Shown piece after piece: positions 57,843 through 64,000 of a DNA stretch of 64,000 nt (its first letter is position 1; every line of letters starts with the position of its first letter). The stretch is from assembly GCA_050180895.1 (NCBI GenBank), contig JBFXDS010000005.1, positions 318,558-382,557 of the forward strand, in the 5' to 3' direction. The notes below the pieces were generated by a model. It searched no databases and was not told the origin of the DNA. It saw only the letters and a program-made list of their open reading frames with translations. Source of the stretch: JBGPEQ01 sp050180895. Lineage in GTDB: Bacteria; Pseudomonadota; Alphaproteobacteria; Dongiales; Dongiaceae. A program made the translations under genes and the position numbers.

Positions 57843-59147
57843 ATGAGCGCATCCACGATCTTCGCCAACCTCGTCGCCCTCGTCGGCGACGCCGCCATCC
57901 GCTGGCGGCGCCTGCAGGGCACCCCGGACCAGCAGGCCGTGGGCGGCGCGCCGGCGATCCCCGCGGCCCGGCCGCAGGGCCGCATCCCCACGCTGAAGAT
58001 GCCGACCGCCCGCGGCTGGACCGACGGCCAGAAGCCGGTCGCCGCCCCCGGCCTGAAGGTCAACGCCTTCGCGGCGAACCTCAAGCATCCGCGCTGGATA
58101 ACCGTACTGCCCAACGGCGACGTCACCGTCGCCGAGGCCCTGTTCCTGCCCGGCCGCGTGTCGAACCTGTTCGACTACGCCATGTACAGCACGATGAAGC
58201 GCGCCGCCGCCATCGGCGAGAGCCCCAACCGCATCGTCCTGTTGCGCGACGGCGATGGCGACGGCGTCGCCGAGACCCGCGACACCTTCCTCGAAAATCT
58301 GCGCCAGCCCTTCGGCATGGCCCTGCTCGGCGGCACCTTCTATGTCGGCAATACCGACGGCGTCGTCGCCTTCCCCTACGAGGCCGGCGCCACCCGCATC
58401 GAAGCGCCCGGCCGCCAGCTCTGCGACTTCAAGCCCGGCGGCCACTGGACGCGCAGCCTGCTGCCCAGCCCCGACGGCAAGACGCTCTATGCCGGCGTCG
58501 GCTCCCTCAGCAACATCGGCGACGAGGGCCTGGCGGCCGAGGAGGGCCGCGCCTGCATCTACGAGCTCGATCTCGAAACCGGCCAATGCCGCATCTTCGC
58601 CGCGGGCCTGCGCAACCCCGTGGGCCTGGCCTGGGAGCCGCGCACCGGCGTGCTCTGGACCGTGGTCAACGAGCGCGACGGCCTCGGCGACGAGACGCCG
58701 CCCGATTACCTCACCGCGGTGCGCGAGGGCGGCTTCTACGGCTGGCCCTGGTGCTATTGGGGCCAGACGGTGGACGACCGCGTGCCGCAAAACCCGGCCA
58801 TGGTCGCCACGGCCCTGACGCCGGACTACGCGCTCGGCGGCCACACCGCCTCGCTCGGCCTCTGCTGGCTGCCCGCCGGCACCCTGCCCGGCTGGCCCGA
58901 GGGCATGGCCATCGGCCAGCACGGCTCCTGGAACCGCAGCACGCTCAGCGGCTACCGCGTCGTCTTCGTCCCCTTCGAGAACGGCCGCCCCGCCGGCCCC
59001 CCGCGCGACATCCTGACCGGATTCCTCAGCCCCGACGAGCGCGAGTCCTACGGCCGCCCCGTCGGCGTCACCCTCGGTCCGGACGGTTCGCTGCTGGTGG
59101 CGGACGACGTCGGCAATGTGATCTGGCGGGTGACGGGGGCGGGTTAG
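57843..59147 (+). CDS. PQQ-dependent sugar dehydrogenase / L-sorbosone dehydrogenase-like protein
   Basis: 434 residues forming a six-bladed propeller of the soluble glucose/sorbosone dehydrogenase family. Marks are LKHPRWITVLPNGDVTVAEA, GIGES-type DGDGDGVAETRDTFLENLRQ, PFGMALLGGTFYVGNTD, SLLPSPDGKTLYAGVGSLSN, LRNPVGLAWEPRTGVLWTVV, NERDGLGDETPPDYLT and GYRVVFVPFENGRPAG. These enzymes oxidise sugars with PQQ, usually in the periplasm. No classical signal peptide is seen; the first 25 residues are only weakly hydrophobic. ATG 57843; upstream codons are read from the REP element. Confidence 0.87.
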   Translation: MSASTIFANLVALVGDAAIRWRRLQGTPDQQAVGGAPAIPAARPQGRIPTLKMPTARGWTDGQKPVAAPGLKVNAFAANLKHPRWITVLPNGDVTVAEALFLPGRVSNLFDYAMYSTMKRAAAIGESPNRIVLLRDGDGDGVAETRDTFLENLRQPFGMALLGGTFYVGNTDGVVAFPYEAGATRIEAPGRQLCDFKPGGHWTRSLLPSPDGKTLYAGVGSLSNIGDEGLAAEEGRACIYELDLETGQCRIFAAGLRNPVGLAWEPRTGVLWTVVNERDGLGDETPPDYLTAVREGGFYGWPWCYWGQTVDDRVPQNPAMVATALTPDYALGGHTASLGLCWLPAGTLPGWPEGMAIGQHGSWNRSTLSGYRVVFVPFENGRPAGPPRDILTGFLSPDERESYGRPVGVTLGPDGSLLVADDVGNVIWRVTGAG

Positions 59148-59173
59148 CACCCCACACCGAGACGCGAAGAATC

Positions 59174-59207
59174 CCCGTAGGGGCGACCGGCCGGTCGCCC
59201 CTACGGG
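59174..59207. repeat. Perfect 34-bp palindrome of the GTAGGGGCG family
   Basis: CCCGTAGGGGCGACCGG followed directly by its complement CCGGTCGCCCCTACGGG. It lies just after the sorbosone-dehydrogenase-like gene, where it may end transcription. Confidence 0.8.
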
Positions 59208-59233
59208 AATTCCTCAAATGCGATTGCCCACCC

Positions 59234-59259
59234 GTAGGGGCGGCCCCATGTGGCCGCCC
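59234..59259. repeat. Palindromic GTAGGGGCG-family repeat
   Basis: GTAGGGGCGGCCCCATGTGG followed by CCGCCC. The identical 26-base sequence recurs at 60409-60434. Confidence 0.65.
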
Positions 59260-59304
59260 TTCGACCCGCAAACTCGACCTTGCCTTTCGAAGGCTTCGCC
59301 GCTA

Positions 59305-59330
59305 AAATCTTCCCTCCGAAGGGAAGATTT
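59305..59330 (+). promoter_or_regulatory. Hairpin covering the ribosome-binding site of the DUF433 gene
   Basis: AAATCTTCCCT (59305-59315), loop CCGA, AGGGAAGATTT (59320-59330): an 11-bp perfect stem. The right arm contains the Shine-Dalgarno GGGAAG, and the ATG follows at 59334. Folding of the message would hide the ribosome-binding site; as DNA it is also a good operator for an autoregulating antitoxin. Confidence 0.65.
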
Positions 59331-59333
59331 ATA

Positions 59334-59948
59334 ATGCCGCCAACCAGTCCCGAGACCGCCGATCTGACCCCGAACGAGGTCGCCGCCCTCGCCGAAGTGG
59401 CGCCGCGCACCGTGCGCAAGGCGATCGAGGAGGGCGTGCTGCGGCCGCGCGTCGCGCGGCTCGCGGCCTTCGGTCGCGAACGGCGGCAGGCGCTTGACGC
59501 GGATGCCGTCGTTTACATGGCCGCCCTGCGCGAGATCGGCATGCCCTTGCCGGTCGAAACCAAGCGGCGGATCGCCGAGCGGCTGCGCAAGCGCCCGCCT
59601 GGAAGGTTCGCCGGCCAACTGCCGATCCGTGGCGCGCTCACGCTCGATCTGGCCCGCCTCGGGCCGAAGATCCGCCAGGCCGCGGTCCGCGCTCTCCGCT
59701 ATCGGCGCGACCGCGACCGCTGGATCGTCCGGGACCCCGGAATTCTCGGCGGCACGCCCGTCATCAAGGGAACACGAATCTCGGTGTACTCCGTGCTCGG
59801 CCGCGTCGAGGGGCATGACACCATCGACGAGATTGCCAAGGAAAATTACGACGTTCCGCGCCAAGCGTTCGAAGCTGCCGTCGTCTACGCCCGCGCCAAT
59901 CCGTTTCGCGGGCGCCCCGGCGGTCGACCCTGGCGCAAGGAGTCGTGA
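59334..59948 (+). CDS. DUF433-domain antitoxin-like protein
   Basis: 204 residues. The N-terminal part (about 5-85) looks like a MerR-type helix-turn-helix (NEVAALAEVAPRTVRKAIEE). The C-terminal DUF433 domain reads WIVRDPGILGGTPVIKGTRI SVYSVLGRVEGHDTIDEIAK. Such proteins pair with DUF5615 PIN-like proteins as predicted antitoxins and DNA-binding autoregulators. The stop overlaps the start of the PIN-like gene (GTGA). The ATG at 59334 is preceded by GGGAAG inside a hairpin. Confidence 0.85.
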   Translation: MPPTSPETADLTPNEVAALAEVAPRTVRKAIEEGVLRPRVARLAAFGRERRQALDADAVVYMAALREIGMPLPVETKRRIAERLRKRPPGRFAGQLPIRGALTLDLARLGPKIRQAAVRALRYRRDRDRWIVRDPGILGGTPVIKGTRISVYSVLGRVEGHDTIDEIAKENYDVPRQAFEAAVVYARANPFRGRPGGRPWRKES

Positions 59949-60346
59949 AGCTCTTCATCGACGAGTCGCTGTCGCCGGGCATGGCGAAACGACTGAACGA
60001 CACCGGCGATCACGATGCGGTACATCCTCTCCATATCGGGCTGCGCGGCAGGCCGGATCATGCAATCGCCGCCTATTGTCTTCGGCACGATCGCGTCCTT
60101 GTCACGCAGAATGCCGACGATTTCCGGCGATTGGCGAGTCGTGCGGAAATTCATCCCGGCCTGATCACCCTGCCCGCAGTCGATCGCCATGAGGCGTACG
60201 CCCTGATCCTGCGTGCAACAGCCTATCTTACGGATATAGGCGATCCAATGGACGTGATGGTGAATCACGTCCTGGAGGTCGACCATGATGGCGGCTGCAG
60301 GCTCTATCCCCTACCGCCGGCCGCCGCCGGACCGGAGCGCCCGTAG
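59945..60346 (+). CDS. DUF5615 PIN-like protein (predicted toxin)
   Basis: 133 residues, PIN-like nuclease fold with acidic residues in MKLFIDESLSPGMAKRL, HDRVLVTQNADDFRRLA and HDAVHPLHIGLRG. It is the expected partner of the DUF433 protein and probably a metal-dependent RNase. Start is GTG 59945, overlapping the upstream stop by 4 bases, with GGAG just ahead. The last residues (PPAAAGPERP) run up to a palindromic repeat. Confidence 0.85.
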   Translation: MKLFIDESLSPGMAKRLNDTGDHDAVHPLHIGLRGRPDHAIAAYCLRHDRVLVTQNADDFRRLASRAEIHPGLITLPAVDRHEAYALILRATAYLTDIGDPMDVMVNHVLEVDHDGGCRLYPLPPAAAGPERP

Positions 60347-60363
60347 GGGCGAGAAGCTTGCCC
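60342..60363. repeat. Palindromic GTAGGGGCG-family repeat (short)
   Basis: GTAGGGGCGAGAAGCTTGCC CC: arms GGGGC(G)A and TTGCCCC around AAGCTT. It overlaps the stop of the PIN-like gene. Confidence 0.55.
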
Positions 60364-60408
60364 CGGACTCCGGGGGCGCTCGCGCTCTTCACCCGCCATC
60401 GTCGCTCA

Positions 60409-60434
60409 TGTAGGGGCGGCCCCATGTGGCCGCC
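60409..60434. repeat. Palindromic GTAGGGGCG-family repeat, identical to 59234-59259
   Basis: GTAGGGGCGGCCCCATGTGG followed by CCGCCC, the same as the copy upstream of the DUF433 gene. The two copies flank the DUF433/DUF5615 pair in direct orientation. Confidence 0.65.
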
Positions 60435-60485
60435 CGTCGCGCCTCACACCGAGCCAGTTCCCTTGACGGCCCGGCGGCTCCCGAG

Positions 60486-60507
60486 TTATGACCACCGGTA
60501 GTCATAA
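60486..60507. promoter_or_regulatory. Operator-like palindrome upstream of the Phd/VapC pair
   Basis: TTATGAC (60486-60492), eight bases, GTCATAA (60501-60507). A possible -35 TTGACG lies at 60463-60468 and a -10-like CATAAT at 60503-60508, though their spacing does not fit each other. Position directly ahead of a Phd-type antitoxin suggests autoregulation. Confidence 0.5.
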
Positions 60508-60521
60508 TCGCGGAGCAGCGC

Positions 60522-60764
60522 ATGCGCCACGTCCAGTTGAAGGATGCCAAGGCCGGGCTGTCGGCGCTGATCGACGCGGCGGCCAAAGGCCGGCCGGCGG
60601 TGATCACCCGGCACGGCAAGCCCGAAGCCGTCATCCTCGCCCATGCGGAGTATCAGCGGCTCGCCAGGCTGCCCAGCTTTGCCGATCTGCTCGTCTCGAT
60701 TCCCGACGCGATCGAGTCCATCCCCCAGAGGGGGCGTCGCCGGCGCCGCAAGCGCAGCGTCTGA
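60522..60764 (+). CDS. Phd/YefM-family antitoxin
   Basis: 80 residues. Typical antitoxin start MRHVQLKDAKAGLSALIDAA, the AVITRHGKPEAVILAHAEYQ strand-helix segment and a basic tail (GRRRRRKRSV). The N-terminal part binds DNA and represses the operon; the tail neutralises the toxin. Three bases separate it from the PIN toxin. GGAG precedes the ATG. Confidence 0.9.
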   Translation: MRHVQLKDAKAGLSALIDAAAKGRPAVITRHGKPEAVILAHAEYQRLARLPSFADLLVSIPDAIESIPQRGRRRRRKRSV

Positions 60765-60767
60765 TCG

Positions 60768-61202
60768 ATGTACCTGGCCGATACGAACGTCATCTCGGCC
60801 GGCGCGCCGACGAAACCTCATGCGCACGATGATCTCCGCGCCTGGCTCCATGCGCACGCCGACCGGATCTATCTGTCGGTCGTCACGGTCGCGGAGATCG
60901 CCGCCGGCATCGCCAAGTCGCAGCGTCTCGGCCACGCCGCCAAGGCCGAGCGTCTGTCGCGCTGGCTGGCCGCGCTGACCGGCGCGTACGGCACGCGCAT
61001 CCTGCCGGTCGACAGCGATACCGCCCTCATCGCCGGGCAGCTGATCGACGACGCGCGCGCCTCGGCGCCCGATTTCGCGGACATCGCCATTGCCGCCACC
61101 GCCAGGCAGCACGGGCTCACGCTGCTGACCCGAAACGTCGCCGATTTCGCCGCGCTGCCGATCCCCATCGTCAACCCGTTCGACCGGCTGCCCGAAGCCT
61201 GA
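60768..61202 (+). CDS. vapC: VapC/FitB-type PIN-domain toxin
   Basis: 144-residue PIN ribonuclease. Active-site acids are in place: MYLADTNVIS (Asp5), VVTVAEIAAGIAKSQRLG (Glu), SAPDFADIAIAATARQHGL (Asp) and TRNVADFAALPI. It forms a standard type II pair with the upstream Phd-family antitoxin and probably cleaves RNA. The sequence is closest in style to the FitB subgroup (ends IPIVNPFDRLP). Confidence 0.9.
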   Translation: MYLADTNVISAGAPTKPHAHDDLRAWLHAHADRIYLSVVTVAEIAAGIAKSQRLGHAAKAERLSRWLAALTGAYGTRILPVDSDTALIAGQLIDDARASAPDFADIAIAATARQHGLTLLTRNVADFAALPIPIVNPFDRLPEA

Positions 61203-61360
61203 TTGTTCGGCATGGACTGCCGCCGTGCCGTCCGACACAGCCTCTCTTCCCTTGGTGGCTTGGGTATGCACACGTCTTCGACGGTGCAAGATTTGAGGAT
61301 ATGAGAGGAGACTCCAGTTGGGATGAGCATGGTACCTTTCTCCATGCCACAAGGCTGAGA

Positions 61361-62248
61361 TCAGCCGTCGTCGCGGTATTCCTCGATCTCCCCGAAATAC
61401 TCCTCCAGCCGCCCCGGCAAATCCTTCCACGTCGTCCACGCATTGCGTGGCACCCACCAGTCGCCGAGGAACGGCCGTTGCGAGGGCACGGTCGCGCCCA
61501 GGCGCCTCACCTTGTGGAAATGCGGGTCGCGCTCCGAGCGCCGGATGATGGGGATGTGCGGCGCGATCATCTGGTCCTCGTAGTCGGCCCAGGTCGCGCC
61601 CGGCGGCAGCCGCCCGAACTCGATCAGCTTGGCCACATGCTCCTCCTGCCGCAGCGCGCCCCAGATCGGCTGCCCCACGCGCCGCTTGAAGCCGATGCCC
61701 GCGAGCTCGGCCGGCGCCGGCAGCGCGCCCGGCTTCCGGTCCAGCACCTCGCAGATCGGGCTCCGCCCGCGGAAGCGCGTCCAATAGGCGATCACGCGCA
61801 GCAAGGTCCAGGCGCCCGCCGGGTGCGGATAGGCGATGATCTCGCCGATCCCGAAGTCGCACTGCTCGATATAGGGCGGCTTCCCCGGTGCCGGCGCCGC
61901 CGGCTGCGGCGCGGCCAGCCGCTTCGCCAGCGCCGCCAGCAGCGCCGCCTGCTTGCGCCGGTCGCCGCGATCCTCCCACGATTCCAGCAGAACGGGCGCC
62001 GCGGTCAGGCGCAGCGCGGTCTCCCGCATCGCGGCGGGCAGCATCCCGTCCTTCCACAGCAGGTCGGCCAGCGCCAGATAGCCGATGATCTCGTCCTCGC
62101 CTTCGGGCGCGTCGCCGACGGCCGCGCCGTCCATGACGATCGCCGCCAGCTCCTCGCCGCGGAACCCCATCTTGCGGCAGTCGCGATAGGTGCCGCGGAC
62201 GTCCAGCCCCACATCGTTCTGATACAGCCCGACCCCCCAGCTCCCCAT
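61361..62248 (-). CDS. Uncharacterised protein in the toxin-antitoxin region
   Basis: 295 residues, soluble, not recognised with confidence. The start MGSWGVGLYQNDVGLDVRGT resembles the 'MGxWGxG...D' opening of small DUF4259-like proteins. The middle has FGIGEIIAYPHPAGAWTLLR, like a pattern seen in proteins that sense or bind nucleic acids, but no catalytic motif is evident. The C-terminus is aromatic and acidic (WTTWKDLPGRLEEYFGEIEE). AGGGGAA precedes ATG 62248. It is convergent with the VapC-like gene; the 158-bp gap shows nothing clear. Confidence 0.7.
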   Translation of the reverse strand: MGSWGVGLYQNDVGLDVRGTYRDCRKMGFRGEELAAIVMDGAAVGDAPEGEDEIIGYLALADLLWKDGMLPAAMRETALRLTAAPVLLESWEDRGDRRKQAALLAALAKRLAAPQPAAPAPGKPPYIEQCDFGIGEIIAYPHPAGAWTLLRVIAYWTRFRGRSPICEVLDRKPGALPAPAELAGIGFKRRVGQPIWGALRQEEHVAKLIEFGRLPPGATWADYEDQMIAPHIPIIRRSERDPHFHKVRRLGATVPSQRPFLGDWWVPRNAWTTWKDLPGRLEEYFGEIEEYRDDG

Positions 62249-62308
62249 GGTTCTATTCCCCTGTCGCCGCCGGTCGGAGAAGCCGCTTCAGCCCCCGATC
62301 GCGCAATC

Positions 62309-62605
62309 CTACGCCGCGCGTAGCGCCTTCTCGACCGCCCGCGGCGCCCGGTCGATGACCAGCAGATAGGCGCGCGTCGCGCCCTCCGGCTGGCGTTTGC
62401 CCTGCTCCCAATGGCGCAGCGTGTTGACGCTGAAGCCGAAGCGGCCGGCGAATTCCTCCTGCGTCATGCCGAGCCGCGTGCGGATCGCCCGCACGTCGAT
62501 CCGCTTTGGCACATGCACCCGATAGGCCCGCAGATCGGCCTCATCCTTCGCGTAGGCGACCGCCTGTTCCAGCCCGCGGCGGATGCTGTCGGCAACTTTG
62601 CTCAT
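62309..62605 (-). CDS. higA: XRE-family antitoxin (HigA/NadS-like)
   Basis: 98 residues with a C-terminal helix-turn-helix: VRAIRTRLGMTQEEFAGRFG FSVNTLRHWEQGKRQPEG. The N-terminal 35 residues (SIRRGLEQAVAYAKDE) are helical and probably clasp the toxin. The start overlaps the stop of the toxin gene by four bases (ATGA), giving the reversed toxin-first order typical of HigBA. It is expected to bind the palindrome at 62966-62984. Confidence 0.87.
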   Translation of the reverse strand: MSKVADSIRRGLEQAVAYAKDEADLRAYRVHVPKRIDVRAIRTRLGMTQEEFAGRFGFSVNTLRHWEQGKRQPEGATRAYLLVIDRAPRAVEKALRAA

Positions 62606-62940
62606 GTCCGTCTCCTCGCGTAGGTCTCGATCAGCGCCTTCACCAGCGCCTTAAAGCTCTTCCGGTCCGCCGGCGACAGGTCTTCGTGCGCGTTCTTTGC
62701 ATAGGCGGTCAGGGCAAACAGCGGGATGTGCGCGTCGTAGTGGTAGTAGATGACGCGTGCGCCGCCGCGCTTGCCCCGACCTTCGAGGCCCCAGCGCAGC
62801 TTGCGCACCCCGCCCGTCTCCCGGATGATCGCGCCCGCCGTCGGGTTGGCGGCCAGGTAGTCCACGAGCCGGCCGCGTTCGCCCTCATCCATCAGCTTTC
62901 GGCACGCCGACAGGAACTCGGGTGTCTCGACGACCGTCAT
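62602..62940 (-). CDS. higB: RelE/HigB-family toxin
   Basis: 112 residues (from ATG 62940) of the RelE/ParE fold: TPEFLSACRKLMDEGERGRL, NPTAGAIIRETGGVRKLRWG, RGGARVIYYHYDAHIPLFAL, TAYAKNAHEDLSPADRKSFK. It is probably a ribosome-dependent mRNA interferase. An upstream in-frame ATG at 62958 coincides with the predicted transcription start and would give a leaderless message; 62940 matches the family start better. It is the first gene of a toxin-antitoxin operon. Confidence 0.87.
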   Translation of the reverse strand: MTVVETPEFLSACRKLMDEGERGRLVDYLAANPTAGAIIRETGGVRKLRWGLEGRGKRGGARVIYYHYDAHIPLFALTAYAKNAHEDLSPADRKSFKALVKALIETYARRRT

Positions 62941-62963
62941 CGGTGGCGTGCGCCGCATCTCCG

Positions 62964-62992
62964 ATACTAGTCCATTGGACTAGTTCGGTCAA
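62964..62992 (-). promoter_or_regulatory. Promoter and operator of the higBA-like operon
   Basis: On the minus strand: -35 TTGACC (62992-62987), 17-bp spacer, -10 TAGTAT (62969-62964). The spacer and the first half of the -10 are covered by a perfect palindrome, ACTAGTCCA-T-TGGACTAGT (62966-62984). Repressor bound there would block RNA polymerase, the classical arrangement for autoregulated toxin-antitoxin operons. Confidence 0.75.
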
Positions 62993-63030
62993 TGTAGGAC
63001 TGGGTCGTTCAAGCCGGAGATCGAGCCGCC

Positions 63031-63624
63031 TCACGCGACCTGCACGATGCGGCACCGTTGGCACAGGGGATAGCTGGCGATGAATGCCTCCAGGCGCTTC
63101 CTCATTTCCGGGAACGAGCCGCCATACATGTAGAAGGCCGTTTCGGTCGCGCCTTCCCAGAAGCTGAGGACGCGGCCTTCGCCGGCCAGGAGCCGCTCGA
63201 ACTCGCTGTACACGAAATTGGAATCGCAGGTCTCGTATGTCTCTTGCGGCAGGTCCGTGCCGTTGAGATAGACGGCGAGGCCCTCCGCCTTGCCGAGCTC
63301 GCGCTCGGTCCCCGAACTCTCGACCAGTGTGGAGCCTCGCGGCGCCCCCAGATGGTCGAACGCGGCGACGATGGTCGGAACGGCCTTGTCCGGCGCCGCG
63401 GACAGGGCGATCTCGATGTCGCAATAGGCGATCTCGCCGGAGGCCTCCTGCATCGTCCCGCCGCCGGTCACCTGGCCGATGCGCGCCTCCCTGAGCGCGG
63501 CATCGAGCGGCTCTTCGAAATGCTCCGCTCGATCCGTCGGCTGGAGCTTGGCATTGAGCCGGACGACGACGATGTCGCCCGTCGGCTCCGTCGGTTCCTT
63601 CTTGCCGAAGAGACGGTTGAACAC
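63031..63624 (-). CDS. Conserved protein of unknown function
   Basis: 197 residues, soluble. Opening MFNRLFGKKEPTEPTGDIVV VRLNAKLQP, middle IAYCDIEIALSAAPDKAVPT and IVAAFDHLGAPRGSTL, then LAVYLNGTDLPQETYETCDS and the end PLCQRCRIVQVA, a CxxC-like pair. I recognise this only as a conserved hypothetical family. Two ferredoxin-like halves are possible. Start is GTG 63624 with AAAGGAGCC well placed. No partner gene. Confidence 0.72.
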   Translation of the reverse strand: MFNRLFGKKEPTEPTGDIVVVRLNAKLQPTDRAEHFEEPLDAALREARIGQVTGGGTMQEASGEIAYCDIEIALSAAPDKAVPTIVAAFDHLGAPRGSTLVESSGTERELGKAEGLAVYLNGTDLPQETYETCDSNFVYSEFERLLAGEGRVLSFWEGATETAFYMYGGSFPEMRKRLEAFIASYPLCQRCRIVQVA

Positions 63625-63889
63625 GGGAGGCTCCTTTCTGCGCGAAGCTGTTGCTGACGGATTCGTTATTAATGCGCCTTGACTTTATTTTCCGTTTATG
63701 TTCCCATATTGTTCTTGCTCCGGCAGAGCCCTTCTCCGCCGGGGACCGCTGTTTGACATCGTGGATAGGGATATCAGCAGTCCGGAGCGCTTATCGTCCG
63801 GCGAGGGGGAAATTGTCCTTGCCGGTCCCGCTCTCTCCGCTGGGCATGGGGTCCTTCGCTCGATTTTCGACGGGTAGCAACTGTGTTGT
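63625..63889. other. Non-coding, partly AT-rich gap beside the IS110 end
   Basis: No gene supported. It must hold the promoter of the 63624 gene and the 3' non-coding end of the insertion sequence. The exact element boundary cannot be placed because IS110 elements lack clear inverted ends. Confidence 0.4.
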
Positions 63890-64000
63890 TCAAGCTGTGT
63901 GTGTGAGGGGTTCGCTCCAGTCGCGTTGATCTCGGATCATGGCGTTGAGGCTGCAGAGGAGTTTGCGCAGGACGGCCATGAGGGCGAGCTTTGCGGGTTT
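63890..64000 (-). mobile_element. IS110-family transposase, C-terminal end (continues beyond window)
   Basis: The last 36 codons of a minus-strand gene, open to the window edge: KPAKLALMAVLRKLLCSLNA MIRDQRDWSE, ending at a TGA at 63892-63890. The pattern KPxKxAL(M/I)AxxRKLLxxLNAM(I/L)RD is the characteristic C-terminus of IS110/IS116 DEDD transposases. The catalytic domains lie outside. It marks the right edge of the toxin-antitoxin region as a mobile-element junction. Confidence 0.82.

Noticed and set aside
63651..63929. A 92-codon plus-strand frame at the right end.
   Set aside because: No ribosome-binding site or motif, and it runs into the IS110 transposase on the other strand, which has a clear family signature.
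1..64000. tRNA, rRNA or riboswitch genes.
   Set aside because: No cloverleaf, rRNA core sequence or known riboswitch motif was recognised by eye; a covariance-model scan would be needed to exclude weak cases.

Overview
The window is GC-rich, densely coding DNA that looks like the chromosome of an alphaproteobacterium, probably of the Rhodospirillales or a related order. The grounds are the imp-type order of the type VI secretion genes (as in Rhizobium and Agrobacterium), the codon use, and the dispersed REP repeats. The species is not determined.

Layout. 1-2817: the end of a hybrid histidine kinase, a small OmpA-domain protein and a glycosyltransferase. 3079-37240: a complete type VI secretion system (T6SS) on the plus strand, in the order tssA, tssB, tssC, a second tssC, tagJ, tssE, tssF, tssG, a SAM methyltransferase, clpV, hcp, vgrG, an unknown gene, PAAR, tagH (FHA), tssJ, tssK, tssL (with OmpA domain), tssM, tagF, pppA, ppkA, a second ppkA, and a secreted caspase-like protein. 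37265-40654: a small exported protein that shares a motif with the caspase-like protein, a lipoprotein alpha/beta hydrolase, and a tandem pair of unusual tail-anchored coiled-coil proteins. 40906-41609: the remains of a nitrogen-regulated urea operon (a perfect sigma-54 promoter, a urtE-like scrap and the last 100 codons of ureC). 41739-59147: ordinary metabolism, including a pseudouridine synthase, an enolase-superfamily enzyme, a 3-hydroxyisobutyrate-dehydrogenase-like enzyme, a GFA protein, an operon of two hydantoinase/oxoprolinase subunits and a dimethylglycine/sarcosine-dehydrogenase-like flavoprotein, a luciferase-like monooxygenase, a GST, a GNAT, an ABC exporter, a methyltransferase and a sorbosone-dehydrogenase-like protein. 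59334-63624: three toxin-antitoxin modules with their own palindromic control sites, plus two genes of unknown function. 63890-64000: the 3' end of an IS110-family transposase.

How the parts fit. The T6SS genes cover the sheath (TssB/TssC), baseplate (TssA/E/F/G/K), tube and spike (Hcp/VgrG/PAAR), membrane complex (TssJ/L/M), recycling ATPase (ClpV) and a threonine-phosphorylation switch (PpkA x2, PppA, TagF, FHA protein, and a candidate target Thr16 in TssL). No recognisable cargo toxin or immunity gene lies inside the cluster, so effectors are either encoded elsewhere or hidden among its unassigned genes.

From 41.6 kb to the right end the intergenic spaces are full of palindromic repeats. 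The main family has the arm GTAGGGGCG and variable, self-palindromic centres. There are also REP pairs and one MITE-like element. No tRNA, rRNA or CRISPR array was seen.
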